Shown here one piece after another: positions 8,404 to 15,536 of a DNA stretch of 15,831 nucleotides. The translations under genes and the position numbers were made by a program. Positions within the stretch are counted from its first letter, which is position 1. Each line of letters begins with the position of its first letter. Under the pieces are notes generated by a model. It did no database searches, had not been told where the DNA came from, and saw only the letters and a list, made by a program, of their open reading frames with translations. The stretch is taken from contig JAEYNZ010000031.1 of assembly GCA_023412195.1 (NCBI GenBank), positions 1 to 15,831 on the forward strand. Reading direction: 5' to 3'. The DNA comes from Bacteroidota bacterium (GTDB taxonomy: Bacteria; Bacteroidota; Bacteroidia; Bacteroidales; Prolixibacteraceae).

Positions 8404-8599
8404 TGAAAATGGTTTACAACAAATAGGGAATCCGGTGTGAAACCGGAGCTGTACCCGCAGCTGTAAGCCTTTCATGTTGGGGGCAACCTTTGCCACTGTT
8501 GCATACCGGCAAAATCCGGGATTGTGACGGGAAGGCCGCCTTCAATTGGGGTAAGCCAGAAGACCTGCCATTTTCAAAAAAGCTTTCGGGAATAAAAGC
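8404..8599 (+). promoter_or_regulatory. Cobalamin riboswitch 1
   Basis: This has the sequence and folding marks of the cobalamin riboswitch (Rfam RF00174). P1 is a perfect 9-bp stem: TGAAAATGG at 8404-8412 with CCATTTTCA at 8568-8576. The core reads GGGAATCCGGTG, then GAAACCGG, and GCTGTACCCGCAGCTGTAA; later come GGGAAGGCCGCC and the B12 box GCCAGAAGACCTGCC (8555-8569). The P5 loop offers CCCG at 8454-8457. A downstream hairpin, GCTTT 8582-8586 with AAAGC 8595-8599, shows CGGG in its loop at 8587-8590. These loops are complementary, matching the known L5-L13 kissing interaction that reports ligand binding. It controls the three-gene operon starting at 8654, presumably lowering expression when cobalamin is plentiful. 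Confidence 0.95.
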
Positions 8600-8618
8600 G
8601 ACGGTTTCATTACCTGAC

Positions 8619-8661
8619 TTTTTATTTCCCCGTGTTCAACTAAACAAAGGGGAATGAAAAA
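8619..8661 (+). promoter_or_regulatory. Start-codon-sequestering hairpin of operon 1
   Basis: TTCCCC (8626-8631) pairs with GGGGAA (8649-8654), and TTTTT (8619-8623) pairs with AAAAA (8657-8661). A 2x2 internal loop holds the last two bases of the ATG. The 3' arm covers the AAAGGGG ribosome-binding-like sequence and the start codon. Position and content suggest the translational expression platform of riboswitch 1, but no probing data are available. Confidence 0.55.
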
Positions 8662-11041
8662 AAACATTTTACTGATTATTTTTATAATGAGCATGGCGAA
8701 AGTTTTTTCGCAACATGCCACTTTCCGTCTTATAGAATATGTTCCCGCTCCGGGGCAGCATATCAATATTGAGAATCTCGGTACGCCTCAGGCTGCAGAA
8801 AAAATAAGGGAAAATGTTTCCTCTGCAGTTTCATTGGGTAGCTTTGGCGGTTATGTTGTCCTTGGATTTGAAGAAGGATGTATAAATCACGAGGATAACC
8901 CTTATGGCATTGATTTTACTGTTTTTGGAAATGCATTTTCAGGATCCTCAGAGCCGGGAATAATCTGGGTAATGAAGGATATAAACAAGAATGGCATACC
9001 TGATGATACATGGTACGAAATCGCAGGCAGCAATTATTTTAATTCCGGTACCCGGTTTAATTATGAAGTGACTTACTATAAAACCGGAACCCGTGATGTT
9101 ATATGGAAGGACAACGATGGAAAAACAGGAATGCTTCAGGCAAACAATTTCAATTTGCAGGAGTATTACCCTAAATATGAATTTTTCCCGCAATATCCTG
9201 CCGACTCAGTTTCTTTCTCCGGAACTTTGTTGAGTGATGTGATCGATGATGTTACTGCAGGTGAAATCAGAATCCTTCCTCCTGTATTTGGTTATGCTGA
9301 TACGCATCCATGGAAACAGGGAATTGACCTGTCACTTGCAGATAATCCATATACAAGTCAGGTGGAAGGGGCCGGTGGCAGCCCAATTGATATATCATGG
9401 GCAGTTGATGCTGAAGGAAAGTATTTGGAGCTTGATACCATTCATTTTATTAAAATCGTATCTGCAAGCCTTGCAACAGCAGGCTGGCTCGGTGAAATTT
9501 CAACAGATGTGGCCTGGGTGCAAAAAACCGGTCCGGACAGAACCATTACCGGCAAGGAGACCAGGCTGGTCGTATACGATCCTCCAAAAAAAATACTTGC
9601 AGACAGTTTTCATCAGATAGAGGCACATTTCTTTCTGAAAGGACGAAAACAGGAGGTTGAAATGGAGTATAAATCTTCCAGTGAAGAAACAGCAATTATA
9701 GATTCGGAAGGAAAACTGACTGCACTGAAACAGGGAACAGCAAGGGTGTCAATAACAGCAGGAGGGGAAACAGAATATTTTGATATACATGTTGTGACTG
9801 CTGATTCCATCCTGTTTTTATCATCCTTTTCACCGGTGTATCCGGGAGATTCTGTTCAACTTATGGTTAAAGTTCTGGATAATGAAGGAGGAGTACTGGA
9901 TGTTCCGGTTAAGTTTGATTCTTCTGATTCAATGGTGGGAGGTATAATTGAAAAGGGAGAGGAGCATTTTTTTACTGCCTTACAGCCCGGAGAAACATGG
10001 CTTTCTGCATCTGTTCCTGGATTTGAGGCAAAAACAATGGTACTGATGAAAGTGCTTTCACCAGAAGATAAGATCCGGGTAATATTTTCTGTGAAGAAGG
10101 AAGATGAAAATATTTTTCCGCTTCAATGGATTGAAGTGGGCCCGGCAAATATCAATTCCATGGTTGAAAACAGGCAAAAGGACTATTCAGTCTATAACAG
10201 GGTATCAGTTGCACATGTGATTGCTGCAGGACTGGCAAAGGCGGGAGCAGATTTTGACTTCAGGGATGATGAGGCAGGAGGAGGAACGCTGTATCTGCAT
10301 AAATTGGAAAAGGATGGGATATTTACCTATGGCTGGGGCGGAAAAACACAACCAGCAGCATATGCGCGGGGGTGGGTGATCAGTCGCAACACAGGTCATT
10401 TTATAAATGATTTTGATAATCTGGAGGTTGCAGAAGGAGATACCATCGTATTGTATCATGAAGGCAACATTCAGGATCAATGGGTATTTACAAGGCTGGT
10501 CCCTGATGCATTTAATGCTGGGCCTGGAGATGTTATACAGGTTTTGATGGAAGAAACGGTATGTAATTTACTGGATGGTAATATCATCGCCGGTATTTCA
10601 ACACCGGTTGCTGATGCTGAAGTTTTTGCCGGAGAAACTTATTTCACAGGTGCAAATGGAAAGACGGAGGTGTATGCAGGAAATTCCTTTCCTTTCACCA
10701 TTTCTTCCGGTTCAGATGCGGTAGTCATTTCAGCAGGTGTTCAAACTGCAGCTGATTCTCATAAGAACCCGTTATGGCAGGTATATCCCAATCCGGCTGA
10801 TGGTGAAATTTTTATCAGTGCCGGTGGAACCCTTATTAACCAGGAATCCAGGGTACCGGGCAGGTTTGCAGATTCAGGCATAAGCCTGATAGTTTTTGAT
10901 ATCCGTGGAAATATAATTCTTGAAAAAGCGCATTTGGATTTTCCTCATAAGCTTATGGTCTGCATGTTGCCCGTAGGAATATATCATCTGGTCTTATATA
11001 CAAAAAATCATGTGGAAACACATAAAGTGATAAAAAGATGA
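8654..11041 (+). CDS. Multidomain T9SS-secreted B12-locus surface protein
   Basis: This 795-residue protein is first in the B12 operon and is probably a secreted or surface corrinoid-capture protein; this role is inferred. It has a Sec signal peptide (1-19, cut near VFS-Q). An N-terminal domain (about 21-300, with SLGSFGGYVVLGF, DINKNGIPDDTWYE and ISWAVDAEGK) resembles 'cell surface protein' genes I recall from Bacteroides B12 loci. A BIG2-like Ig domain follows (about 308-382, SSEETAIIDSEGKLTALKQG), then a second Ig-like segment (about 383-468). Residues 472-602 look like a DUF4430/transcobalamin-type domain (SVAHVIAAGLAKAGADFDF, AYARGWVISRN, VAEGDTIVLYHE). A beta-rich linker (603-698) leads to a T9SS C-terminal sorting domain (705-795, VYPNPADGEIFI). 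The start is fixed by the signal peptide and a GGGG just upstream. The stop overlaps the next gene by 4 nt. Confidence 0.85.
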   Translation: MKKNILLIIFIMSMAKVFSQHATFRLIEYVPAPGQHINIENLGTPQAAEKIRENVSSAVSLGSFGGYVVLGFEEGCINHEDNPYGIDFTVFGNAFSGSSEPGIIWVMKDINKNGIPDDTWYEIAGSNYFNSGTRFNYEVTYYKTGTRDVIWKDNDGKTGMLQANNFNLQEYYPKYEFFPQYPADSVSFSGTLLSDVIDDVTAGEIRILPPVFGYADTHPWKQGIDLSLADNPYTSQVEGAGGSPIDISWAVDAEGKYLELDTIHFIKIVSASLATAGWLGEISTDVAWVQKTGPDRTITGKETRLVVYDPPKKILADSFHQIEAHFFLKGRKQEVEMEYKSSSEETAIIDSEGKLTALKQGTARVSITAGGETEYFDIHVVTADSILFLSSFSPVYPGDSVQLMVKVLDNEGGVLDVPVKFDSSDSMVGGIIEKGEEHFFTALQPGETWLSASVPGFEAKTMVLMKVLSPEDKIRVIFSVKKEDENIFPLQWIEVGPANINSMVENRQKDYSVYNRVSVAHVIAAGLAKAGADFDFRDDEAGGGTLYLHKLEKDGIFTYGWGGKTQPAAYARGWVISRNTGHFINDFDNLEVAEGDTIVLYHEGNIQDQWVFTRLVPDAFNAGPGDVIQVLMEETVCNLLDGNIIAGISTPVADAEVFAGETYFTGANGKTEVYAGNSFPFTISSGSDAVVISAGVQTAADSHKNPLWQVYPNPADGEIFISAGGTLINQESRVPGRFADSGISLIVFDIRGNIILEKAHLDFPHKLMVCMLPVGIYHLVLYTKNHVETHKVIKR

Positions 11042-12999
11042 TCCGAAGCAGCCTTCTGACATTGATGTTATTGCTGATAATCATTCATGTATCAGGGCAG
11101 TTTATTACTGACACGGTACGAATTGGTGAAGTAAATGTTCTTGCTAAAAGAAGAGTCCAGGAAGCTGGATTAAAAATCACAAGGCCGGATTCGATGCAGC
11201 GTGTTTCAATGCTTACAACTGACCTGTCAGAACTTATTTCTGAATATTCACCAGTCTTTGTAAAATCATATGGACGGGGTTCAGAAGCTACAGCCAGTTT
11301 TCGCGGTGCTGCTGCTTCTCATACTCAGGTGTTGTGGAACGGAATGAACCTGAATTCTCCTATGCGGGGAATCACTGATTTATCGTTACTGCCTGTTTTT
11401 TTTACTGATGATGTTTACCTGCTTCATGGCGGCAGCTCCATGACGAGGGGCAGCGGTTCACTTGGAGGAAGCATACATCTTGAAAATGTTCCTGACTGGG
11501 AAGCAAAACTTAAACTGGAAGCTCTTGCAGAGAAGGGCTCATTTAATTCAGATAAAACTTTTTTCAGTATAAATGTGGGAAGCAAAAGCTTTCAAAGTTC
11601 AACCCGGATTTTTCATGAATCATCTGAGAATAACTTCCCTTATTACAATGTTGGGGTGCTTCCTAAAAGAGCTGACACCCTTACGAATGCAAATTACCGG
11701 AAGCAAGGCATACTGCAGGAATTCTATTTGAGAAACTATAAAAACAGTATTTCAGGAATCCGCATCTGGTATCAGAATAACCGCAGGAACCTTCCGCAAC
11801 TGATGTCGTACGAAGGAAGTAAACGGGAAGAGTATCAGTACGACCGGCAGTTCAGGGTGCAGTACGATTGGAAAAAATATTCCGATGGTGTGAACTATCA
11901 TTTTTTTTCGGGATACAATAACTCAAGGCTGGAGTATTTCCGTGCCACCCCTGCATTTGATTTTATAAGTGAAGATTCAAGAAGCAGGGAGGATGCATTT
12001 TTGAATCATCTGAGAATATTCAGGACTTTCGATGAAAAGACTTATATCACATTCAGTGTTGATGTAAATTATCTTACTGTACAAGCCAGTGATCTCATTC
12101 GTGAAAGTGGTTATTCCAAAGACCGGCTTGAAACGAGCATCATGGCGAATCTGCACCTGAAGCCTTCAGAAAGGCTTGCATTTTTCATCCTGGTGCGATC
12201 GGAGAATTATGAAGGGAAACTGGTTCCGCTGATTCCTTCTGCAGGCCTTGAGTGGCAGTTCAACAGGAATCTTCCTTTAGTTGTTCGTTCCAATGCAGCA
12301 CGAAATTATCATAAACCCACTTTGAATGACCTGTACTGGGTACCCGGAGGGAATCCAGACCTTCTTCCTGAAAATGGATTTACCGGAGATGTTTCACTTG
12401 CAGGCGACTTCATCATGGGTAAAATGAACCTGAAAAATGAAATTACAGCTTTCGCATCGCTTATTGACAACTGGATTTTATGGCAGCCATCAGCCAGTGG
12501 TGCTTATTACTGGGAAGCAAATAACGTAAAAGAGGTTTTTTCCAAAGGCATCGAATATCAGTATACTGCTGTGGCCCCTATCAACAATCTTATACTGCGT
12601 TCAGGAGGAAATTATTCATTCACTGCTGCCTCGAATGTTCATGCTGTTAAATCTGCAGATGAGTCACGTGGGAAACAACTGATATATATTCCCAAACACC
12701 AGGGAGGGTTTTATGTCAGCCTGGGTTGGCAAAAGTTTACACTAAAGTACGACATGAATGGGGTGGGGAAACGATATACTACTTCCAATAACAGTGAAGC
12801 CGGTTTTGAGCATGTTTTAAATCCATATATTCTGAGTCGTATTTCACTTGAAAAAGAGTTTATATTGAAAGATGTATCCCTGAGCCTGAAGTCCCGAATC
12901 GAAAATCTTTTTGACCAGGATTATCAAAGTATCTTATGGAGGCCCATGCCCGGGAGATCGTACCATTTTACTGCAGCCATTAAATTCCGGAAAGAATGA
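11038..12999 (+). CDS. btuB: BtuB-type TonB-dependent cobalamin receptor
   Basis: This is predicted to import cobalamin and related corrinoids across the outer membrane using TonB energy. It has 653 residues: a signal peptide (1-20, cut near VSG-Q), a short segment DTVRIGEVNVLAKR that may contain the TonB box, a plug (about 50-150, with SYGRGSEATASFRGAAASHT and GGSSMTRGSGSLGGSIHLEN), and a beta-barrel to the C-terminus. Unlike the minus-strand receptor it lacks the N-terminal CarboxypepD_reg domain, and its size is near that of E. coli BtuB (about 614 residues). The assignment rests largely on context: it follows a cobalamin riboswitch and precedes a BtuG-like lipoprotein, the btuB-btuG pairing known in Bacteroides. 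Both gene junctions are ATGA overlaps, so translation is probably coupled. The barrel sequence alone would not prove the substrate. Confidence 0.88.
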   Translation: MIRSSLLTLMLLLIIIHVSGQFITDTVRIGEVNVLAKRRVQEAGLKITRPDSMQRVSMLTTDLSELISEYSPVFVKSYGRGSEATASFRGAAASHTQVLWNGMNLNSPMRGITDLSLLPVFFTDDVYLLHGGSSMTRGSGSLGGSIHLENVPDWEAKLKLEALAEKGSFNSDKTFFSINVGSKSFQSSTRIFHESSENNFPYYNVGVLPKRADTLTNANYRKQGILQEFYLRNYKNSISGIRIWYQNNRRNLPQLMSYEGSKREEYQYDRQFRVQYDWKKYSDGVNYHFFSGYNNSRLEYFRATPAFDFISEDSRSREDAFLNHLRIFRTFDEKTYITFSVDVNYLTVQASDLIRESGYSKDRLETSIMANLHLKPSERLAFFILVRSENYEGKLVPLIPSAGLEWQFNRNLPLVVRSNAARNYHKPTLNDLYWVPGGNPDLLPENGFTGDVSLAGDFIMGKMNLKNEITAFASLIDNWILWQPSASGAYYWEANNVKEVFSKGIEYQYTAVAPINNLILRSGGNYSFTAASNVHAVKSADESRGKQLIYIPKHQGGFYVSLGWQKFTLKYDMNGVGKRYTTSNNSEAGFEHVLNPYILSRISLEKEFILKDVSLSLKSRIENLFDQDYQSILWRPMPGRSYHFTAAIKFRKE

Positions 13000-14036
13000 A
13001 ATATATATTAATATTCATATTCTTTGTCATTATCACAACTTCATGTAGTGATGAACTTGTAGAAACTGTTTATGCATTTCCTCTGGCAGATAAAGGTGTA
13101 TTCATAGCCTGTGAAGGAAACTTTCTTTATGGCAATGGTTCCCTGTCTTTTTATGACCCGGTAAAGAAACAGGTTGTAAACAACCTTTTTTATGCAAGGA
13201 ACAGTGCTCCTCTGGGTGATGTGGTACAATCGCTTTCAATACATAATAACCAGCTGTTTATTGTTGTCAACAATTCGGGCAAAATAGTAGTTGCCGATGC
13301 AGCCAACCTTAGATTTAAGAATGTTATTACAGGGTTGGTTTCTCCCCGTTATATTCATTTCATTAACAATGAAAAAGCATATGTATCTGATTTATATGCC
13401 AGCCACCTGACTATATTTAATCCGCTGACCCTTGAAGTTACAGGGTCAGTAGATATTGGCAGTCATACTGCAGAACAAATGGTGCAGATAGGCCGGTATG
13501 TTTTTGCTTCACACTGGTCGTATGGCGAAACCTTGCTGGTGATTGATACAGAAAGTGATTCGCTGGTGGAGAAAATAAACGTGCCCTCTCAGCCTCGTGA
13601 CCTTGTGGTGGATAAAAACAACAAAATATGGGTCCTGTCGGAAGGAAGACTTGAAGGTTCTGCTACAGGAAAACAACCGGCGGCCATTTCACGTATTGAT
13701 CCGGAAACTTTAACCATTGAGCAGATCTACCGGTTTGAAGATGGTGACCTTCCTTCAAGTCTGAAATTAAATAACACAGGTGATACTGTTTATTACCTGA
13801 ACAGGGATGTTTTTAAAATGGCAATAACAAGCAGACAGCTCCCTGACTATGCCTTTATAAAAGGGAAAAATCAACTTTTCTACAGCCTTGCAACAGATCC
13901 AGCGCAAGGTGATATATATATTACCGATGCAGTTGATTATACGCAGAATGCATTGATTTACCGTTGTGCTCATACCGGAATATTAATAGATTCATTTAAA
14001 GTAGGGATAAATCCTTCCGACTTTTTATTCCGGTGA
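12996..14036 (+). CDS. btuG: BtuG-like beta-propeller surface lipoprotein
   Basis: The 346-residue protein starts with a lipoprotein signal peptide ending in ITTSC, so Cys17 would be lipidated. The following SDELVE is acidic, like the lipoprotein export signals that send Bacteroidota lipoproteins to the cell surface. The rest is a repeat-rich YncE/YVTN-type beta-propeller, with blade-like units such as KIVVADAANLRF, YVSDLYASHLTIFNPLTLEV, LLVIDTESDSLVEKI, ISRIDPETLTIEQI and DIYITDAVDYTQNALIY. In Bacteroides thetaiotaomicron, BtuG2 is a propeller lipoprotein that binds cobalamin extremely tightly and caps BtuB. The same order after btuB, plus riboswitch control, makes this the best assignment. 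The start overlaps the btuB stop by 4 nt (ATGA), which supports coupling and a 1:1 complex. The -3 position of the lipobox is Thr rather than Leu, a small deviation. Confidence 0.87.
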   Translation: MKYILIFIFFVIITTSCSDELVETVYAFPLADKGVFIACEGNFLYGNGSLSFYDPVKKQVVNNLFYARNSAPLGDVVQSLSIHNNQLFIVVNNSGKIVVADAANLRFKNVITGLVSPRYIHFINNEKAYVSDLYASHLTIFNPLTLEVTGSVDIGSHTAEQMVQIGRYVFASHWSYGETLLVIDTESDSLVEKINVPSQPRDLVVDKNNKIWVLSEGRLEGSATGKQPAAISRIDPETLTIEQIYRFEDGDLPSSLKLNNTGDTVYYLNRDVFKMAITSRQLPDYAFIKGKNQLFYSLATDPAQGDIYITDAVDYTQNALIYRCAHTGILIDSFKVGINPSDFLFR

Positions 14037-14046
14037 AAAAATAGTT

Positions 14047-14054
14047 TAATTTTA
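14047..14054 (+). promoter_or_regulatory. Candidate -7 element of B12 unit 2
   Basis: TAATTTTA matches TAnnTTTG except for the last base and ends 5 nt before P1 of riboswitch 2, the same arrangement as at riboswitch 1. It would let the DUF4465 gene be transcribed separately. Read-through from operon 1 cannot be excluded, as no terminator is seen after 14036. Confidence 0.35.
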
Positions 14055-14059
14055 CAACT

Positions 14060-14275
14060 GAAATGGTTTATTAGGGAATCCGGTGCCCTGTTTGCCTGCA
14101 GACAGGAATTCCGGAGCTGTACCCGCAGCTGTAATCCTTTCATGTTGGCAGCAACCACAGCCACTGTTCCGGCAACAATACCCGGAACGGGAAGGCCGCC
14201 GCCAATCGGGGTAAGCCAGAAGACCTGCCATTTCTGATTAAAAAACAATATCGTAAGCTTTCGGGGACAAAAGCT
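14060..14275 (+). promoter_or_regulatory. Cobalamin riboswitch 2
   Basis: This is a second RF00174-type element. P1 pairs GAAATGG (14060-14066) with CCATTTC (14228-14234). It shares with riboswitch 1 the GGGAATCCGGTG start, GCTGTACCCGCAGCTGTAA, GGGAAGGCCGCC, GGGGTAAGCC and the B12 box (14215-14229). L5 CCCG (14122-14125) is complementary to CGGG (14262-14265) in the loop of a 6-bp hairpin, AGCTTT 14256-14261 with AAAGCT 14270-14275. The small stem-loop after CCGGTG carries an extra hairpin, CCTGT 14087-14091 with ACAGG 14102-14106, absent from riboswitch 1. It controls the DUF4465 gene. Confidence 0.94.
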
Positions 14276-14313
14276 GAGGGTACTTTACCTTATTTTTTCC
14301 CATAGTTTCTGGT

Positions 14314-14353
14314 ATTGTAAAATGAATTGTTTAACTACAAAAAATTTTACAAT
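14314..14353 (+). promoter_or_regulatory. Start-codon-sequestering hairpin of unit 2
   Basis: A perfect 10-bp inverted repeat, ATTGTAAAAT at 14314-14323 and ATTTTACAAT at 14344-14353, has a 20-nt loop. The 3' arm ends on the first two bases of the ATG at 14352. The placement mirrors the hairpin before the gene at 8654 although the sequences are unrelated. It also argues for 14352 rather than the ATG at 14322 as the start. Confidence 0.55.
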
Positions 14354-15317
14354 GAGAAAATTTTACCTTCTGGCAGTTATGACTGCAGCCTTTCTTTCTT
14401 TAAACGCACAACGTATTGCAACTTTTGAAGATGTGGAACTTCCGGACAGTTCCTATTACAACGGATCTGACGGGGCAGGTGGTTTTAGCAGTGGCGATTT
14501 TTGGTTTCCGCTCGATTACAACTCATCATGGGATAGCTGGAGCGGATTTTCCTTGTCCAACATGAAAGATACAATCACGCCGGGTTACGAGAATCAATAC
14601 AGCGCAATTGCAGGTGGTGGTGCAGGAGGATCTGAAAAATATGTCACTGCTTACGTTGCCGGAGCATTGAATCTTACTATGACAACTCCCATGGAAGTAA
14701 GTGGCTTTTTCATTACAAATACAACCTATGCATATCTTGCCATTAGGGATGGAAGTGACTGGACAAAGAAATTTGGCGGAACTGATGGTTCGGATCCTGA
14801 TTATTTCAGACTTCTTGTGTGGGGGACTGATCGGGATGGGCTTTTTACAGATACCATTGATTTCTATCTCGCCGACTTCAGAAGCGAAGACCCTGAAGCC
14901 GATTTTATTATAAAGAAGTGGGAATGGCTTGACCTAAAAAGCCTTGGGCTCGTAAGAGCTTTAAACTTTTCCCTTGAATCGTCGGATATTGGAGAATATG
15001 GAATGAATACACCTGCCTATTTTTGTTTTGATGATTTTACAGCGGACCTGCCTTCCTTTTCATCTCCAGTTGAAAGAAAGCAGTCTGATCTCAATGTATA
15101 TCCTAATCCGGTAAGTAATGAATTATTTGTTGATATTCCGGAAGATTCAAGGATGTTAGAAATTACAGATATGACCGGGAAAATTTGTTATACCTATAAA
15201 AATCCTGCACAGGGCATTATGCATGTTCATGAAGTGCACAGCTTTCCGGCAGGTATTTATATTGTAAAACTGATGATGGGTGAAGAAAGGCTGTTCAGAA
15301 AATTTGTTAAACAGTAA
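14352..15317 (+). CDS. DUF4465 (BtuH-like) T9SS-secreted protein
   Basis: Read from the ATG at 14352, this 321-residue protein begins with a clean Sec signal peptide (MRKFYLLAVMTAAFLSLNAQ); an ATG 30 nt upstream would add ten residues in front of it and is less likely. Residues about 22-235 match the DUF4465 pattern: TFEDVEL, SYYNGSDGAGGFSSGDFWF, SGFSLSNMKDT, YENQYSAIAGGG, FFITNTTYAYLAIRDG, KKFGG, DTIDFYLADFR and GMNTPAYFCFDDF. As I recall, the Bacteroides surface protein BtuH, a cobalamin binder, belongs to this family, and the riboswitch just upstream fits that. There is no lipobox cysteine. Residues about 246-321 form a T9SS sorting domain (LNVYPNPVSNELFVDI, FPAGIYIVKLMMG), so display would be by type IX secretion. 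Cobalamin binding is inferred. Confidence 0.85.
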   Translation: MRKFYLLAVMTAAFLSLNAQRIATFEDVELPDSSYYNGSDGAGGFSSGDFWFPLDYNSSWDSWSGFSLSNMKDTITPGYENQYSAIAGGGAGGSEKYVTAYVAGALNLTMTTPMEVSGFFITNTTYAYLAIRDGSDWTKKFGGTDGSDPDYFRLLVWGTDRDGLFTDTIDFYLADFRSEDPEADFIIKKWEWLDLKSLGLVRALNFSLESSDIGEYGMNTPAYFCFDDFTADLPSFSSPVERKQSDLNVYPNPVSNELFVDIPEDSRMLEITDMTGKICYTYKNPAQGIMHVHEVHSFPAGIYIVKLMMGEERLFRKFVKQ

Positions 15318-15448
15318 TTTTTTTCTAAAATAAATTCATCAGGATTAAATTTTATGACTAATTAGCATCAACGCTTATTTTCTGATCTACAATGTTTTTT
15401 GGTTTAATATTTGTTTTCTGTACATCGGACTCAACACTATAAAACATT

Positions 15449-15480
15449 AATTTGTTAAATTTAGCATTTAAAGACAAATT
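15449..15480. other. AT-rich interrupted inverted repeat
   Basis: AATTTGT (15449-15455) pairs with ACAAATT (15474-15480), and TAAAT (15456-15460) with ATTTA (15466-15470), with a 3-nt bulge and a 5-nt loop. It lies just upstream of the next promoter. It may help end upstream transcription, but no T-run follows and such AT-rich repeats also arise by chance. The remainder of 15318-15485 shows nothing else. Confidence 0.3.
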
Positions 15481-15485
15481 GGTAT

Positions 15486-15516
15486 TTTGTTCTGTCCATT
15501 TAATTAAGTTACTTTG
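15486..15516 (+). promoter_or_regulatory. Candidate promoter of the FKBP gene
   Basis: TTTG at 15486-15489 and TTACTTTG at 15509-15516 are 19 nt apart, close to the Bacteroidota consensus TTTG-N19-21-TAnnTTTG. The start codon lies 20 nt downstream. Confidence 0.6.
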
Positions 15517-15536
15517 CATATTAAAATAGAAAGATT

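Noticed and set aside
8316..8653. Riboswitch 1 controlling the minus-strand receptor gene
   Set aside because: The conserved aptamer reads only on the + strand and its expression platform leads into the gene at 8654.
14322..14351. Upstream ATG as the start of the DUF4465 protein
   Set aside because: It would put ten polar residues ahead of a complete signal peptide that begins at 14352, and the riboswitch-linked hairpin masks the 14352 ATG.
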